NCBI GenBank assembly: GCA_902773835.1
Contig: CACYFZ010000031.1
Coordinates: forward strand, 1 to 57,435
DNA: 57,435 nt
Direction: 5' to 3'
Source of the DNA: an uncultured Eubacteriales bacterium
GTDB taxonomy: Bacteria; Bacillota; Clostridia; Peptostreptococcales; Anaerovoracaceae
The number at the start of each line of letters is the position of its first letter. Positions within the stretch are counted from its first letter, which is position 1. The position numbers and the translations under genes were made by a program. A model generated the notes under the pieces. That model saw nothing but the letters and a program-made list of their open reading frames with translations. It was not told the origin of the DNA and made no database searches. Of the stretch, positions 8,720-16,509 are shown one piece after another.

Positions 8720-10105
8720 CTATCTGAGTAATTCCTTTATGCAATTCTTAAAATGCTTTCCTCTTTGCTCGAAATTATCATACATATCCCAGCTGGCACA
8801 TGCAGGAGAAAGTAATACCTTGTCTCCCGGTCTGGCCAGTTCCGATGCTTTTCGTACGCATTCAGGCATGTCCTTGCATCTGTAGATATCGTTAAATCCG
8901 TGTTTAAGCGCTGCCTCTTCAATAATTCCGGCATCCCTGCCGAGAAGAATCAGTGCATGAACTCTTCCCTTAAGCATAGATGCAAACTCATCAAAATCCT
9001 GGCTCTTTGCATCTCCGCCGGCAATAAGAATAATGTCCTTATCTAAAGCCTTAAGGGCGATAATTGCGGCATCGGTATTGGTACCTTTGGAATCGTTATA
9101 ATACTCAACATCATCCACTCTGCCGCAGAATTCGATTCTGTGTTCAACTCCTGCAAAGTCTCTGATGGAATCTCCGATTACTTCAGGCTTGATACCTGCG
9201 AAATATGCCAAAGCTGTGGCAGCCAAAACATTCTCAACGTTGTGATCACCGATAATACGGATGTCTTCTCTGTTGCATACAAAGTGTTCGGTACCGCTGC
9301 CATCAATTACGATAATTTTGTTATCGCAAAGGTATGCCCCTGCATCATTTCCGCCTTTCCTACTGAAGGCAATAGTCTTAGCCTCAGCATTTTCGGCGAT
9401 CTCTCTCACCATATCATCGTCTTTGTTATATATAAAGTAATCATCTTCAGTCTGATTCTTCATTACATTGGCCTTTGCCTCAGCGTAGGCCTCCATCGTT
9501 TTATGCCTGTTGAGATGGTCCGGCGTAATATTCAGTATCGCTGCCAGTCTCGGTCTGAAGTCCTGAATTGATTCCAGTTGAAATGATGACATCTCGGTAA
9601 TCAGCCAGTCGTCGGATGTGCTTTCCTCCGCATGAGCAACCACCGGATCTCCGATATTACCGACTACGGATGTTTTCATACCTGCGTCTTCAAAGATTTT
9701 TCCGACCAGACTTGTAGTTGTTGTTTTTCCGTTGGTGCCCGTTATGGCCACGAAGTTACCTTCACTTATTCTGTATGCGAGTTCCACCTCGCCTATAACC
9801 TCAGCTCCCGATTTTCCGGCCTCCTCTATAAAGCCTAAATCGCTCGGTACGCCCGGGCTCAGAACAAGCATGTCATATTTTCCCATGTCGTCAGGTTCTT
9901 GGCCTAAAATGGCTTCTATGCCCTCATTATCCATGTATTTAAGGAACTGTGTGTCCAGCTTATCGGATGTTGAATTATCCTGCACGTAAACTTTGGCGCC
10001 CTCTTCGTTGAGCACCCTGGCTGCAGCCTTGCCTGATTTGCCCAGTCCTACAACAAGGACCTTTTTCCCTGCCAATGTTTCTCTGTATTTCTTTCCTCTT
10101 ATCAT
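8720..10105 (-). CDS. murD: UDP-N-acetylmuramoylalanine-D-glutamate ligase
   Basis: MurD adds D-glutamate to UDP-MurNAc-L-Ala in the cytoplasm. I place the start at the ATG at 10105 (MIRGKKYRET), preceded by AAAGGAAAG. The open frame extends 16 codons further upstream, but that would overlap mraY. The 461-residue protein shows the N-terminal Rossmann loop VVGLGKSGKAA, the central ATP loop AITGTNGKTTTTSL, the ILNITPDHLNRH motif and the C-terminal DSKGTNTDA and LSPACASWDMYDNFEQRG motifs. It is the only Mur ligase in this cluster. Confidence 0.96.
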   Translation of the reverse strand: MIRGKKYRETLAGKKVLVVGLGKSGKAAARVLNEEGAKVYVQDNSTSDKLDTQFLKYMDNEGIEAILGQEPDDMGKYDMLVLSPGVPSDLGFIEEAGKSGAEVIGEVELAYRISEGNFVAITGTNGKTTTTSLVGKIFEDAGMKTSVVGNIGDPVVAHAEESTSDDWLITEMSSFQLESIQDFRPRLAAILNITPDHLNRHKTMEAYAEAKANVMKNQTEDDYFIYNKDDDMVREIAENAEAKTIAFSRKGGNDAGAYLCDNKIIVIDGSGTEHFVCNREDIRIIGDHNVENVLAATALAYFAGIKPEVIGDSIRDFAGVEHRIEFCGRVDDVEYYNDSKGTNTDAAIIALKALDKDIILIAGGDAKSQDFDEFASMLKGRVHALILLGRDAGIIEEAALKHGFNDIYRCKDMPECVRKASELARPGDKVLLSPACASWDMYDNFEQRGKHFKNCIKELLR

Positions 10106-10119
10106 ATCTTTCTTTCCTT

Positions 10120-11112
10120 TTATATTACGGAGGCCGCCGCTATGATGCAGCATATGAGGGTGAAAAGACAGAACATCTTTACCACTTTGGTCTCATGCCA
10201 TCCTCCGAGTTCGAAGTGATGATGTATAGGCGCCATTCTGAAGATTCTCTTGCCGCCCGTCTTCTTAAAATATGTTACCTGTAATATTACCGACAGGGCC
10301 TCTATAACGAATATTGCACCCGCTATAGGAAGCAGCCATTCTACCTGTCCGACAATGGCCATAGCGGAAAGGACTCCGCCCAGGGCCATAGAACCTGTAT
10401 CTCCCATAAAGATCTGCGCAGGATATTTATTGTAGAGAAGATATCCTATTGCCGCTCCGAATACAGCCTGCCCTGCAGCCGCCATGGCATCGCTTCCTCT
10501 GCTGCTTAGGCACATGCCTATTACGGCGAAGGTACATGCTACTATGGCCGAAACGCTGGCAGCAAGACCATCCAGACCATCAGTAAGGTTTACGGAATTG
10601 GCCATGGCCACTTCTATGAATACGACAAATGGTATAAACATCCAGCCCATATCCACTATCTTGCCGGTAAACGGTATGATTACCGTACTTCCTTCTCTCA
10701 TCATCATAAATACCGCAAGAGCAGCTCCGAAGATGCATTGAAGCAAGAGTTTCTGTTTCGGAGTAAGACCTTCATTTTGCTTCTTGGCTATTTTATTGTA
10801 ATCATCTATAAATCCGATTGCTCCGAAAGCGTACATGCTGAGCAGAATCGCCAGCATATCTCCGGCATCGGAAAGCCCCATCAAAACAGCCACGATACCT
10901 GCTATGCTTATTCCGGCTGCCATAGCGATGCCGCCCATGGTGGGCGTGCCGGATTTGGCCAGATGAGCCTGAGGGCCTTCCTCCCGTATGAACTGGCCGA
11001 ACTGTTTATGTCTGAGATACGGAATAAGGCGTCCCGTAGCCAGCATGGATACGAGGAAGGCTATCGCGGCCACTACCGAGTATTTAGTTATCATAACTGT
11101 GCTTAGTTGCAT
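10120..11112 (-). CDS. mraY: Phospho-N-acetylmuramoyl-pentapeptide transferase
   Basis: MraY transfers phospho-MurNAc-pentapeptide to undecaprenyl phosphate, giving lipid I at the membrane. The 330 residues contain about ten membrane helices and the conserved MraY signatures: SGTPTMGG near 54, IGFIDDYNKI (catalytic Asp pair) near 98, NSVNLTDGLDGLA near 172 and the C-terminal PIHHHFELGGW. An AAGGA site precedes the ATG. Its product is the substrate of the MurG half of the fusion protein encoded three genes downstream. Confidence 0.97.
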   Translation of the reverse strand: MQLSTVMITKYSVVAAIAFLVSMLATGRLIPYLRHKQFGQFIREEGPQAHLAKSGTPTMGGIAMAAGISIAGIVAVLMGLSDAGDMLAILLSMYAFGAIGFIDDYNKIAKKQNEGLTPKQKLLLQCIFGAALAVFMMMREGSTVIIPFTGKIVDMGWMFIPFVVFIEVAMANSVNLTDGLDGLAASVSAIVACTFAVIGMCLSSRGSDAMAAAGQAVFGAAIGYLLYNKYPAQIFMGDTGSMALGGVLSAMAIVGQVEWLLPIAGAIFVIEALSVILQVTYFKKTGGKRIFRMAPIHHHFELGGWHETKVVKMFCLFTLICCIIAAASVI

Positions 11113-11143
11113 GTTTTTTCCTTATATAATGTATAACTGTTTT

Positions 11144-13285
11144 TTATTCGCTGTAGATATAAACTATTGAATCTTTTTCTACTTTTGTTCCGGCTTTAGG
11201 ATACTGGTCCACTACTACGAATGAATTATCCTTGTCTTCTTCAGGCATTACCAGATAGTTTAGTTCGGAATACTTCAGAAGGTTCTTTGCCGTGGCACTG
11301 TCTTCACCCGTAACATCCGGTACTTTCACATAGTTCTTCTTGTTTTCCTTCTCCTCTTCTTTGGAGAGTTCTTTTTCAACTCCCATGTACTGAAGAGATT
11401 TCTCGGTTATTTCCCTTACGATAGGGCCGGCAGTATTAGCACCGTACTGTTTCTTGGTCGGCTGATATACAATACATATCATCGAAATCTTAGGATCGTC
11501 CATCGGAGCCATGACCGCAAAAGATGTGTTGGTTGCCTCAGAATATCCTCCGTTTACGGCAAGGTTGGCCGTACCGGTCTTTCCTCCCACTCTATAGCCC
11601 GGAATATACGCGGTCTGACCGCCTGCGTCTGATACATAGTACTCCATGATATCCTTCATCTTCTCAACCGTCGGCTCGGAAACCACCTGCCTTACTCTTT
11701 CGTCCTTGAATTCTTTAACAGTATTTCCGTTTTTATCGACTATCTTCTTGACTATTTTAGGTTTCATCAGGTAGCCGTCATTACCGAAGCTGTTGATAGC
11801 GCAAAGCATCTGTACGGCGGTAATCGCGATTCCCTGACCGAATCCCGTGGTCGCCAGGTCTACGTCTGCCATTGTTTCGGGATCCTTTACGATGGAATCG
11901 GTTTCTCCGGGAAGGTCGACCCCTGTTTTATCGTTAAAACCGAACATATCTATATAATCGTAGAAGGTTTTGGCGCCCATATCCATGGCAACTTGAGCCA
12001 AGGCAGGGTTGCAGGAATTACCGACTGCTTCTTTAAGGTCCTGAGTGCCGTGATGATAGAGACAGTGAAGTGTATATCCTCCGACAGGAAGTCCGCCCTC
12101 GCAGGAATACCTCGAACTGTCATCGGCATGAGCCGAGTCAAGCGCAGATGCAGCTGCAATAAGCTTAAATGTGGAACCCGGTTCATAAACATCCGTAACG
12201 GCTCTTATGCTCCACATTCTGGAAAGATACTCCGACTTCTCATCATCGCTCATAGCTTCAAAGCGTTTCTTTTCCTTTTCATCGGAAGGCTCATTTGATT
12301 TGTTAGGATCATACTCAGGAGTCGTTGCCAATGCGAGTATGTCTCCGGTTTTAGGATCCATTACTATGCAGGTAACCGCCTCGGCACCCGTAACTCTCAT
12401 TCCCTTTTCAATGGCGTCTTCCACAAAATGCTGAATAACGGAATCTATCGTTGTAACGATATTCACACCGTCTTTGGCTTTATAATACTTTGAGCTGTTG
12501 GATACTGTATCTCCGTTACGGTCTGTAGTCATTACCGTACGACCCTTTACGCCTGCCAACTCGGAATTATATTGATACTCAAGACCGGAACGTCCCGTAT
12601 TGCTTGCGTCTACTCCTCCAAGCACCTGGGCGGCGAAAGCTCCGTTAGGATAATATCTTCCGACCTTTGTCTTTACAACGATATTGCTGTCGAAAGCATC
12701 TCTGGCCATATCTACTTGCTCTTTTGAAAGACCGTCGTCTATTAAGACCAGATTTTCTTCTCCGGTCAGAATCTTCTCGATTTCCGCTTCGCTCTTCCCC
12801 GTAATCTCATACAGGATCTTCAGGGTGCTCTTCTTTATGGCAGGATCAATATCCGTAGATTTATACAGCTGCTGTGAATATGCATATAATTCATATTCGG
12901 TTACTGACTCTGCCAGGACATTCATTCTGGAATCATAAATGGAGCCTCTGGCCGGATCGATTTCCGAGTCAACTTTCTGCATTTCCGTGGCCATTATTCT
13001 GAGTTCATCGGCTCTTACTATCTGCCAATAGCCCATGCGAAGCATCAAGGCAAACATAAGCAATAAAATAACGCCGAAGCCTAAAGCAATCCTCCTCCTG
13101 TTAACGGGAAGCACTGCATTAGGAGACGCCAAATTCTCCCTGTTTCTTTCCAGAGTTTTTTTCTTGGTCTTTCGCTTTTTCGTATCAGCCTTATCGCTGA
13201 TTTTTTCTCTTTTCTTATCCAGTTTAGCTCCGGATTTACGCGAAGACTTCGTGCTATTCTTTTTCTTCTCTTTTTTGTTTGCCAT
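11144..13285 (-). CDS. Class B penicillin-binding protein with PASTA domain (FtsI/SpoVD type)
   Basis: This is a septal DD-transpeptidase that cross-links peptidoglycan made by FtsW. The 713 residues run: a strongly basic cytoplasmic tail (1-60), one membrane helix (about 65-86), a PBP dimerisation domain, then the transpeptidase with STFK at 371-374 (catalytic S371), SCN at 424-426 and KTGTA at 569-573. A single PASTA domain occupies about 652-713. One PASTA domain resembles SpoVD of sporulators or division PBP2x/FtsI, so I give no symbol. It appears to begin a new transcription unit: a terminator, a repeat and a promoter lie between it and ftsL. Confidence 0.95.
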   Translation of the reverse strand: MANKKEKKKNSTKSSRKSGAKLDKKREKISDKADTKKRKTKKKTLERNRENLASPNAVLPVNRRRIALGFGVILLLMFALMLRMGYWQIVRADELRIMATEMQKVDSEIDPARGSIYDSRMNVLAESVTEYELYAYSQQLYKSTDIDPAIKKSTLKILYEITGKSEAEIEKILTGEENLVLIDDGLSKEQVDMARDAFDSNIVVKTKVGRYYPNGAFAAQVLGGVDASNTGRSGLEYQYNSELAGVKGRTVMTTDRNGDTVSNSSKYYKAKDGVNIVTTIDSVIQHFVEDAIEKGMRVTGAEAVTCIVMDPKTGDILALATTPEYDPNKSNEPSDEKEKKRFEAMSDDEKSEYLSRMWSIRAVTDVYEPGSTFKLIAAASALDSAHADDSSRYSCEGGLPVGGYTLHCLYHHGTQDLKEAVGNSCNPALAQVAMDMGAKTFYDYIDMFGFNDKTGVDLPGETDSIVKDPETMADVDLATTGFGQGIAITAVQMLCAINSFGNDGYLMKPKIVKKIVDKNGNTVKEFKDERVRQVVSEPTVEKMKDIMEYYVSDAGGQTAYIPGYRVGGKTGTANLAVNGGYSEATNTSFAVMAPMDDPKISMICIVYQPTKKQYGANTAGPIVREITEKSLQYMGVEKELSKEEEKENKKNYVKVPDVTGEDSATAKNLLKYSELNYLVMPEEDKDNSFVVVDQYPKAGTKVEKDSIVYIYSE

Positions 13286-13326
13286 TAACCTTCAATTATT
13301 CGAAAAAGTCTATATTCAGACAAAAT

Positions 13327-13356
13327 ATTATACAATATATAGTGTCGAAATGTATA
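13327..13356 (-). promoter_or_regulatory. Putative promoter of the PBP-mraY-murD-ftsW-murG::ftsQ unit, overlapped by a NrdR-box-like site
   Basis: On the minus strand a TATACA (-35 like, 13356-13351) and a perfect TATAAT (13332-13327) are 18 bp apart, about 40 bp upstream of the PBP start. The sequence at 13330-13345 (ATACAATATATAGTGT) differs at one position from the NrdR-box consensus as I recall it, and it overlaps the -10. The assignment is inference from short motifs. Confidence 0.45.
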
Positions 13357-13381
13357 GCCCCGCACCCTATTTTGTGCTCTT

Positions 13382-13501
13382 TTCAACCAGGAGCGAAGCT
13401 CCATCAAGCTCGCTTGGTTGGAGCGAGCGACGCCGTCAACAGACGACGGGAGCTTCAGCTCATGAGATCGTCAGTCGGGGGGGACATCCGGCGTCTGTTA
13501 T
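13382..13501 (-). repeat. Dispersed structured repeat, copy A (internally deleted)
   Basis: This 120-bp copy lies between ftsL and the PBP gene. It shares its first roughly 100 bp almost exactly with the copies at 15649, 28489 and 42691 and keeps the terminal CATCCGGCGTCTGTTAT. The middle module, containing the GATCGTCAGT/ACTGACGATC inverted repeat, is deleted at a run of G. Read along the minus strand, it is co-oriented with the flanking genes. It sits directly after the ftsL terminator. Confidence 0.9.
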
Positions 13502-13538
13502 AAAAGAACCACCAACCCGTTTCCGGATCAGTGGTTCT
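13501..13538 (-). terminator. Intrinsic terminator after ftsL
   Basis: On the minus strand AGAACCAC pairs with GTGGTTCT. Nested inside is ATCCG-GAAA-CGGGT, and the hairpin is followed by TTTTA. This should end the mraZ-rsmH-ftsL transcript and so divide the dcw cluster. Confidence 0.7.
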
Positions 13539-13559
13539 GAAACTCCGTATAGATTATAT

Positions 13560-13982
13560 CTAGTTATATGCTTCGCTTCTGATTACGGCAGCCAGGCTGT
13601 CTTCCTGCTCCTTGTTTTCATCAAGATAGATTACGTTTTCAGCAGTAGGAAAAACCATTCCGTAATCATCTGTCGCAATCTGCTCAATAGTGGTTACGTT
13701 GATCTGCTCTATGAGCTGGCTGTTCAATGAGTCGATCTCAGCCTCAAGATAACCGTTCTCTTTGATAAGCTCATTGTTTGCGTGCTGGAGACTGGCACAG
13801 TATGCTCTCATGCCGACGAGTACAAAAATTGCAAGCAAAATCAGAGTTGTGATTCTTATCACGCGCCTCCTGTCTTTGGCTACTCTGGCTCTGCGTACAT
13901 CATCCAGTCTCACCTCTTTAGGCGCTGCGTATGTAAATCCGTTCAATACGCCTGCTCTTACTGCTCCGGCCTTGCTACTCAT
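13560..13982 (-). CDS. ftsL: FtsL/DivIC-like septum formation protein
   Basis: A 140-residue bitopic membrane protein in the position normally held by ftsL, between rsmH and the division PBP. A cytoplasmic, arginine-rich N-terminus is followed by one membrane helix (about 43-63) and a heptad-patterned coiled coil (about 68-105) containing NELIKENGYLEAEIDSLNSQ. Near residue 110 comes IEQIATDDYGMVFP, typical of FtsL/DivIC proteins. FtsL bridges FtsQ/DivIB and DivIC in the divisome. FtsL diverges fast in sequence, so identification rests on topology and position. Its start has an AGGGGAT ribosome-binding site. Confidence 0.85.
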   Translation of the reverse strand: MSSKAGAVRAGVLNGFTYAAPKEVRLDDVRRARVAKDRRRVIRITTLILLAIFVLVGMRAYCASLQHANNELIKENGYLEAEIDSLNSQLIEQINVTTIEQIATDDYGMVFPTAENVIYLDENKEQEDSLAAVIRSEAYN

Positions 13983-14033
13983 CTTACATCCCCTATAGTT
14001 GTATCTCTATGCTGTAACGTCTAGATAGTGTGT

Positions 14034-14966
14034 TTATAATTTTTCGAGAACTCTGAGCTTGGCGCTTCTGGCTCTCGGATTTGACTCTGTTTCTTCCTTG
14101 CTCGGAACTATAGGCTTTCTTGTGACCCTTTTTACATCTGCTACCTTTCCGCAGACACATACCGGTAGTTCCTTTGGGCAAGTGCAAGGATTAAGTCTTT
14201 TCTCGAACTCGGTCTTTACTATCCTGTCTTCCAGGGAGTGGAATGTGATTATCGCAAGTCTCCCTCCGCTTCCGAGAAGATCAGGCAGTTTGGCTACTGC
14301 CTCTCTGAGGTGTCCGAGTTCATCATTTACCTCTATCCTTATGGCCTGAAATGTTCTTTTGGCAGGATGAGGTCCCGTCCTCCTTGCTTTGGCGGGAATG
14401 GCTGCCTTTATGATTTCAGTCAGCTCCGCCGTTGTTTCTATCGGTTTTTCCTTCCTGGCCTTTTCTATAAACTCGGCGATTCTTGCCGCCCAGTTTTCTT
14501 CTCCGTATTCTCTGATGATTCTTGCCAGATCAGCCCTTCCGTATGTATTGACTACGTCATAGGCTGTCATCGAATCGCCGTCATCCATCCTCATATCCAG
14601 CGGAGCGTCCTGCATGTAGGAAAACCCTCTCTCAGGATTGTCCAGCTGGTATGATGAAACTCCGAGGTCCAGGAGTATTCCGTCTATCTTTCCTCCTGCT
14701 GCATTGGCTATTGCCTCTGTGTCGCTGTAGTTGCTGTGCAGCAGTTTCTTTTTGCACTTGTACTCCGCCAATCTGTTCTCGGCGGCTTCCAGGGCTTCCC
14801 TGTCTCTGTCGACTGCTATCAGCAGTCCTTTCTCCGAAAGCCTCGATGCTATGCCTGATGAATGTCCTCCGCCCCCTGCGGTGCCGTCTGCGTATATTCC
14901 GTCCGGCTTTATTGCAAGTGACTCCATTACTTCTTCGTAGAGCACCGGAGTGTGTTCGAATTCCAT
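14034..14966 (-). CDS. rsmH: 16S rRNA (cytosine-1402-N4) methyltransferase
   Basis: RsmH (MraW) methylates C1402 of 16S rRNA in the P site. The 310-residue protein begins with [14 protein letters not shown]. It shows the SAM-binding [14 protein letters not shown] at about 27, [15 protein letters not shown] near 98, the PERGFSY motif, and the C-terminal [15 protein letters not shown] near 240. It overlaps neither neighbour: mraZ ends 10 nt upstream, and a GGGGAGATGAG sequence serves as ribosome-binding site. Confidence 0.97.
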   Translation of the reverse strand: MEFEHTPVLYEEVMESLAIKPDGIYADGTAGGGGHSSGIASRLSEKGLLIAVDRDREALEAAENRLAEYKCKKKLLHSNYSDTEAIANAAGGKIDGILLDLGVSSYQLDNPERGFSYMQDAPLDMRMDDGDSMTAYDVVNTYGRADLARIIREYGEENWAARIAEFIEKARKEKPIETTAELTEIIKAAIPAKARRTGPHPAKRTFQAIRIEVNDELGHLREAVAKLPDLLGSGGRLAIITFHSLEDRIVKTEFEKRLNPCTCPKELPVCVCGKVADVKRVTRKPIVPSKEETESNPRARSAKLRVLEKL

Positions 14967-14976
14967 CTCATCTCCC

Positions 14977-15408
14977 CTACAGGCCGAAATCCTTCAGCTT
15001 ATCCGTGAGGCTCTGATTATCCATCAGATTCTCGCCTGCGGTTTCTTCGGCTATCTCTGCGCTCCAGATTTCGATTTTGTTCATCGCACCCAGAGTCACC
15101 AGGTCTTTCTTTATATTTGCGTACTCCCTCAGTTTGGCGGGGATGATGATTCTGCCCTGCGCATCCGGATAACAAATCTCGGAATTACCGAAGAAGTCTC
15201 TTATGAACGCTCTGAATTCTCTGTCGGACTGAGGAAGTGCCGAGATCTTCTCCGCCATCTCCTCGTATTCCTTCATCGTGTAGATGTAGAGACATTGGTC
15301 GTAACCTTTCGTAAGCATGCACTGACCACCGAGATCATCCCTGAACTTTGCAGGAATGATCATTCGGTTTTTGCTGTCTATTGAGTTTTCATAAACTCCA
15401 TGAAACAT
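14977..15408 (-). CDS. mraZ: Transcriptional regulator MraZ
   Basis: MraZ is an AbrB-fold DNA-binding ring that regulates the dcw operon by binding repeated boxes in its own promoter. The start is set at ATG 15408 ([16 protein letters not shown]), because MraZ proteins begin at this Met. The longer frame starts at a TTG that adds seven atypical residues. The 143-residue protein carries two tandem MraZ/AbrB domains, the first with [12 protein letters not shown] and the second with [16 protein letters not shown]. Three GTGG-type boxes lie upstream, so autoregulation is likely. Confidence 0.95.
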   Translation of the reverse strand: MFHGVYENSIDSKNRMIIPAKFRDDLGGQCMLTKGYDQCLYIYTMKEYEEMAEKISALPQSDREFRAFIRDFFGNSEICYPDAQGRIIIPAKLREYANIKKDLVTLGAMNKIEIWSAEIAEETAGENLMDNQSLTDKLKDFGL

Positions 15409-15474
15409 TGTGAGGGTCAGCTTTCTCAAAACAGTATTAGTTAAAACGGTTGGTTACAGTGAATACATTTTACC

Positions 15475-15532
15475 CCACTTTTCACCACTTTTTAATAAAA
15501 AAAGGGTATTTTTTTCTCCTTCTCTCCACTTT
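15475..15532 (-). promoter_or_regulatory. MraZ-binding boxes in the mraZ leader
   Basis: On the minus strand AAAGTGG occurs at 15491-15485 and 15481-15475, separated by three bases. This is the 10-bp period described for MraZ sites in Firmicutes and Mollicutes. A third AAAGTGG is at 15532-15526, about four helical turns upstream. The set lies 70-125 bp before the mraZ start. Confidence 0.75.
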
Positions 15533-15537
15533 TTTGA

Positions 15538-15555
15538 TGTAAAGTTACCTTTACA
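15538..15555. promoter_or_regulatory. Operator-like palindrome TGTAAAG-N4-CTTTACA, copy 1
   Basis: A perfect 7+7 inverted repeat with spacer TTAC, upstream of mraZ. A second copy with spacer TTTA lies at 15593-15610, centre to centre 55 bp away. I cannot assign the regulator. The pairing on either side of a NrdR-like palindrome makes chance unlikely. Confidence 0.5.
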
Positions 15556-15570
15556 AAGGCAAAAAAATAA

Positions 15571-15623
15571 TACAGACACAATATATTGTGTCTGTAAAGT
15601 TTACTTTACACTATATGTGCACA
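15571..15623. promoter_or_regulatory. NrdR-box-like palindrome with degenerate partner
   Basis: TACAGACACAATA is followed at once by its exact reverse complement, giving a perfect 26-bp palindrome at 15571-15596. Its central 16 bp (15576-15591, ACACAATATATTGTGT) match the NrdR-box consensus at every position as I recall it. A second sequence, ACACTATATGTGCACA at 15608-15623, matches the left half of the box and starts exactly 32 bp later. Such spacing is typical of NrdR operator pairs. It lies about 165 bp upstream of mraZ. Confidence 0.55.
15593..15610. promoter_or_regulatory. Operator-like palindrome TGTAAAG-N4-CTTTACA, copy 2
   Basis: A perfect 7+7 inverted repeat with spacer TTTA. It touches the NrdR-like palindrome on one side and the degenerate second box on the other, so the two putative regulators could not easily bind together. 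Confidence 0.5.
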
Positions 15624-15648
15624 CTAAAGTTAATACTGAATTAAGGCA

Positions 15649-15813
15649 TTCAACCGGGAGCGAAGCTCCATCAAGCTCGCTTGGTTGGAGCGAGCGACGC
15701 CGTCAACAGACGAAGGGAGCTTCAGCTCATGAGATCGTCAGTCGGGGATTGCGACCCGCCACTGACGATCGAATATGGAACCCGCCGCCTACTCCGTTGA
15801 GGCGGGGGACATC
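15649..15813 (-). repeat. Dispersed structured repeat, copy B (longest middle module, one end lost)
   Basis: This copy retains the complete middle part, including 13 bp more than copy D between GATCGTCAGT and ACTGACGATC, and the CCCGCC/GGCGGG hairpin arms. On the minus strand it lacks the first 13 bases (ATAACAGACGCCG) and is joined through the shared GATG to the 3' end of the SDR gene, for which it supplies the last codons and the stop. Confidence 0.9.
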
Positions 15814-16509
15814 TACTCCTATTACCTGACCGGTAACAAAAGCCGCATCCTCTGATGCCAGGAACTTCATAACAGCGGCCACCTCCTCAGCAGATCCTGT
15901 CCGTCCGAGAGGCGTTTCATCTTTTATCTCAGCCTTTGCTTCATCGCTGACCTCGGCATTCATATCCGTATCGATCATGCCGGGTGAGATGCAATTAACT
16001 CTGATGCCCGATGGGCCGACTTCTTTCGCGAGAGCCTTTGTGAGTCCTATTACGCCCGCCTTTGATGCGGAGTATGCTACCTCACAGGAAGCACCTACTT
16101 CTCCCCACATGGAAGAAACAATGATAATGCATCCGCTCTTTCTGCTTATCATAGAAGGAAGAACGTGTCTTACCGCATAGAATACGCCGTTCAGGTTAGT
16201 GTTAATTACTTCCTCCCACCTGCTCTCGCTAATGTCCGTAATAAGATTGAAGTCGGCTATTCCGGCATTACATATGAGAACATCAATCTTGCCCATCTCT
16301 GACACGGCTTTATCTACGGCCACTTTAATCGAGTCACTGAACTTTACGTCGCAGCGTACAGGTAAAGCCCCGGTCTCTTGTCTCAAAGCATCCGCTTCAA
16401 TCTCGGATTTATGATAGGTAAAGATAACATTATCTCCGTTTTCTTTAAAGCATCTTACGGCCGCGGCCCCTATGCCGCGTGATCCGCCTATGATTAAAAC
16501 ATTGTTCAT
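15727..16509 (-). CDS. SDR-family oxidoreductase (FabG-like) with repeat-derived C-terminus
   Basis: A classical short-chain dehydrogenase/reductase, probably using NADP(H). Its substrate is unknown; 3-oxoacyl-ACP reductase is one possibility. Visible motifs are the cofactor loop GGSRGIGAAA at 8-17, NAG near 85, and the catalytic Ser (IIVSSMW) with YSASKAG. The sequence PGMIDTDM follows. Normal relatives end VTGQVIGVDGG plus a few residues. Here, after GVD, the frame enters the dispersed repeat and continues VPRLNGVGGGFHIRSS to a stop in the repeat. About five native residues are lost and some 22 foreign ones gained, so tetramer packing might be affected. The start overlaps the stop of the upstream gene (TAATG). 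Confidence 0.85.
   Translation of the reverse strand: MNNVLIIGGSRGIGAAAVRCFKENGDNVIFTYHKSEIEADALRQETGALPVRCDVKFSDSIKVAVDKAVSEMGKIDVLICNAGIADFNLITDISESRWEEVINTNLNGVFYAVRHVLPSMISRKSGCIIIVSSMWGEVGASCEVAYSASKAGVIGLTKALAKEVGPSGIRVNCISPGMIDTDMNAEVSDEAKAEIKDETPLGRTGSAEEVAAVMKFLASEDAAFVTGQVIGVDVPRLNGVGGGFHIRSSVAGRNPRLTIS

Noticed and set aside
11144..13285. Evidence for endospore formation from a SpoVD-like PBP
   Set aside because: A PASTA-bearing class B PBP also serves vegetative division and no other sporulation gene is in the window; the PP2C protein is SpoIIE-like only in its phosphatase domain.
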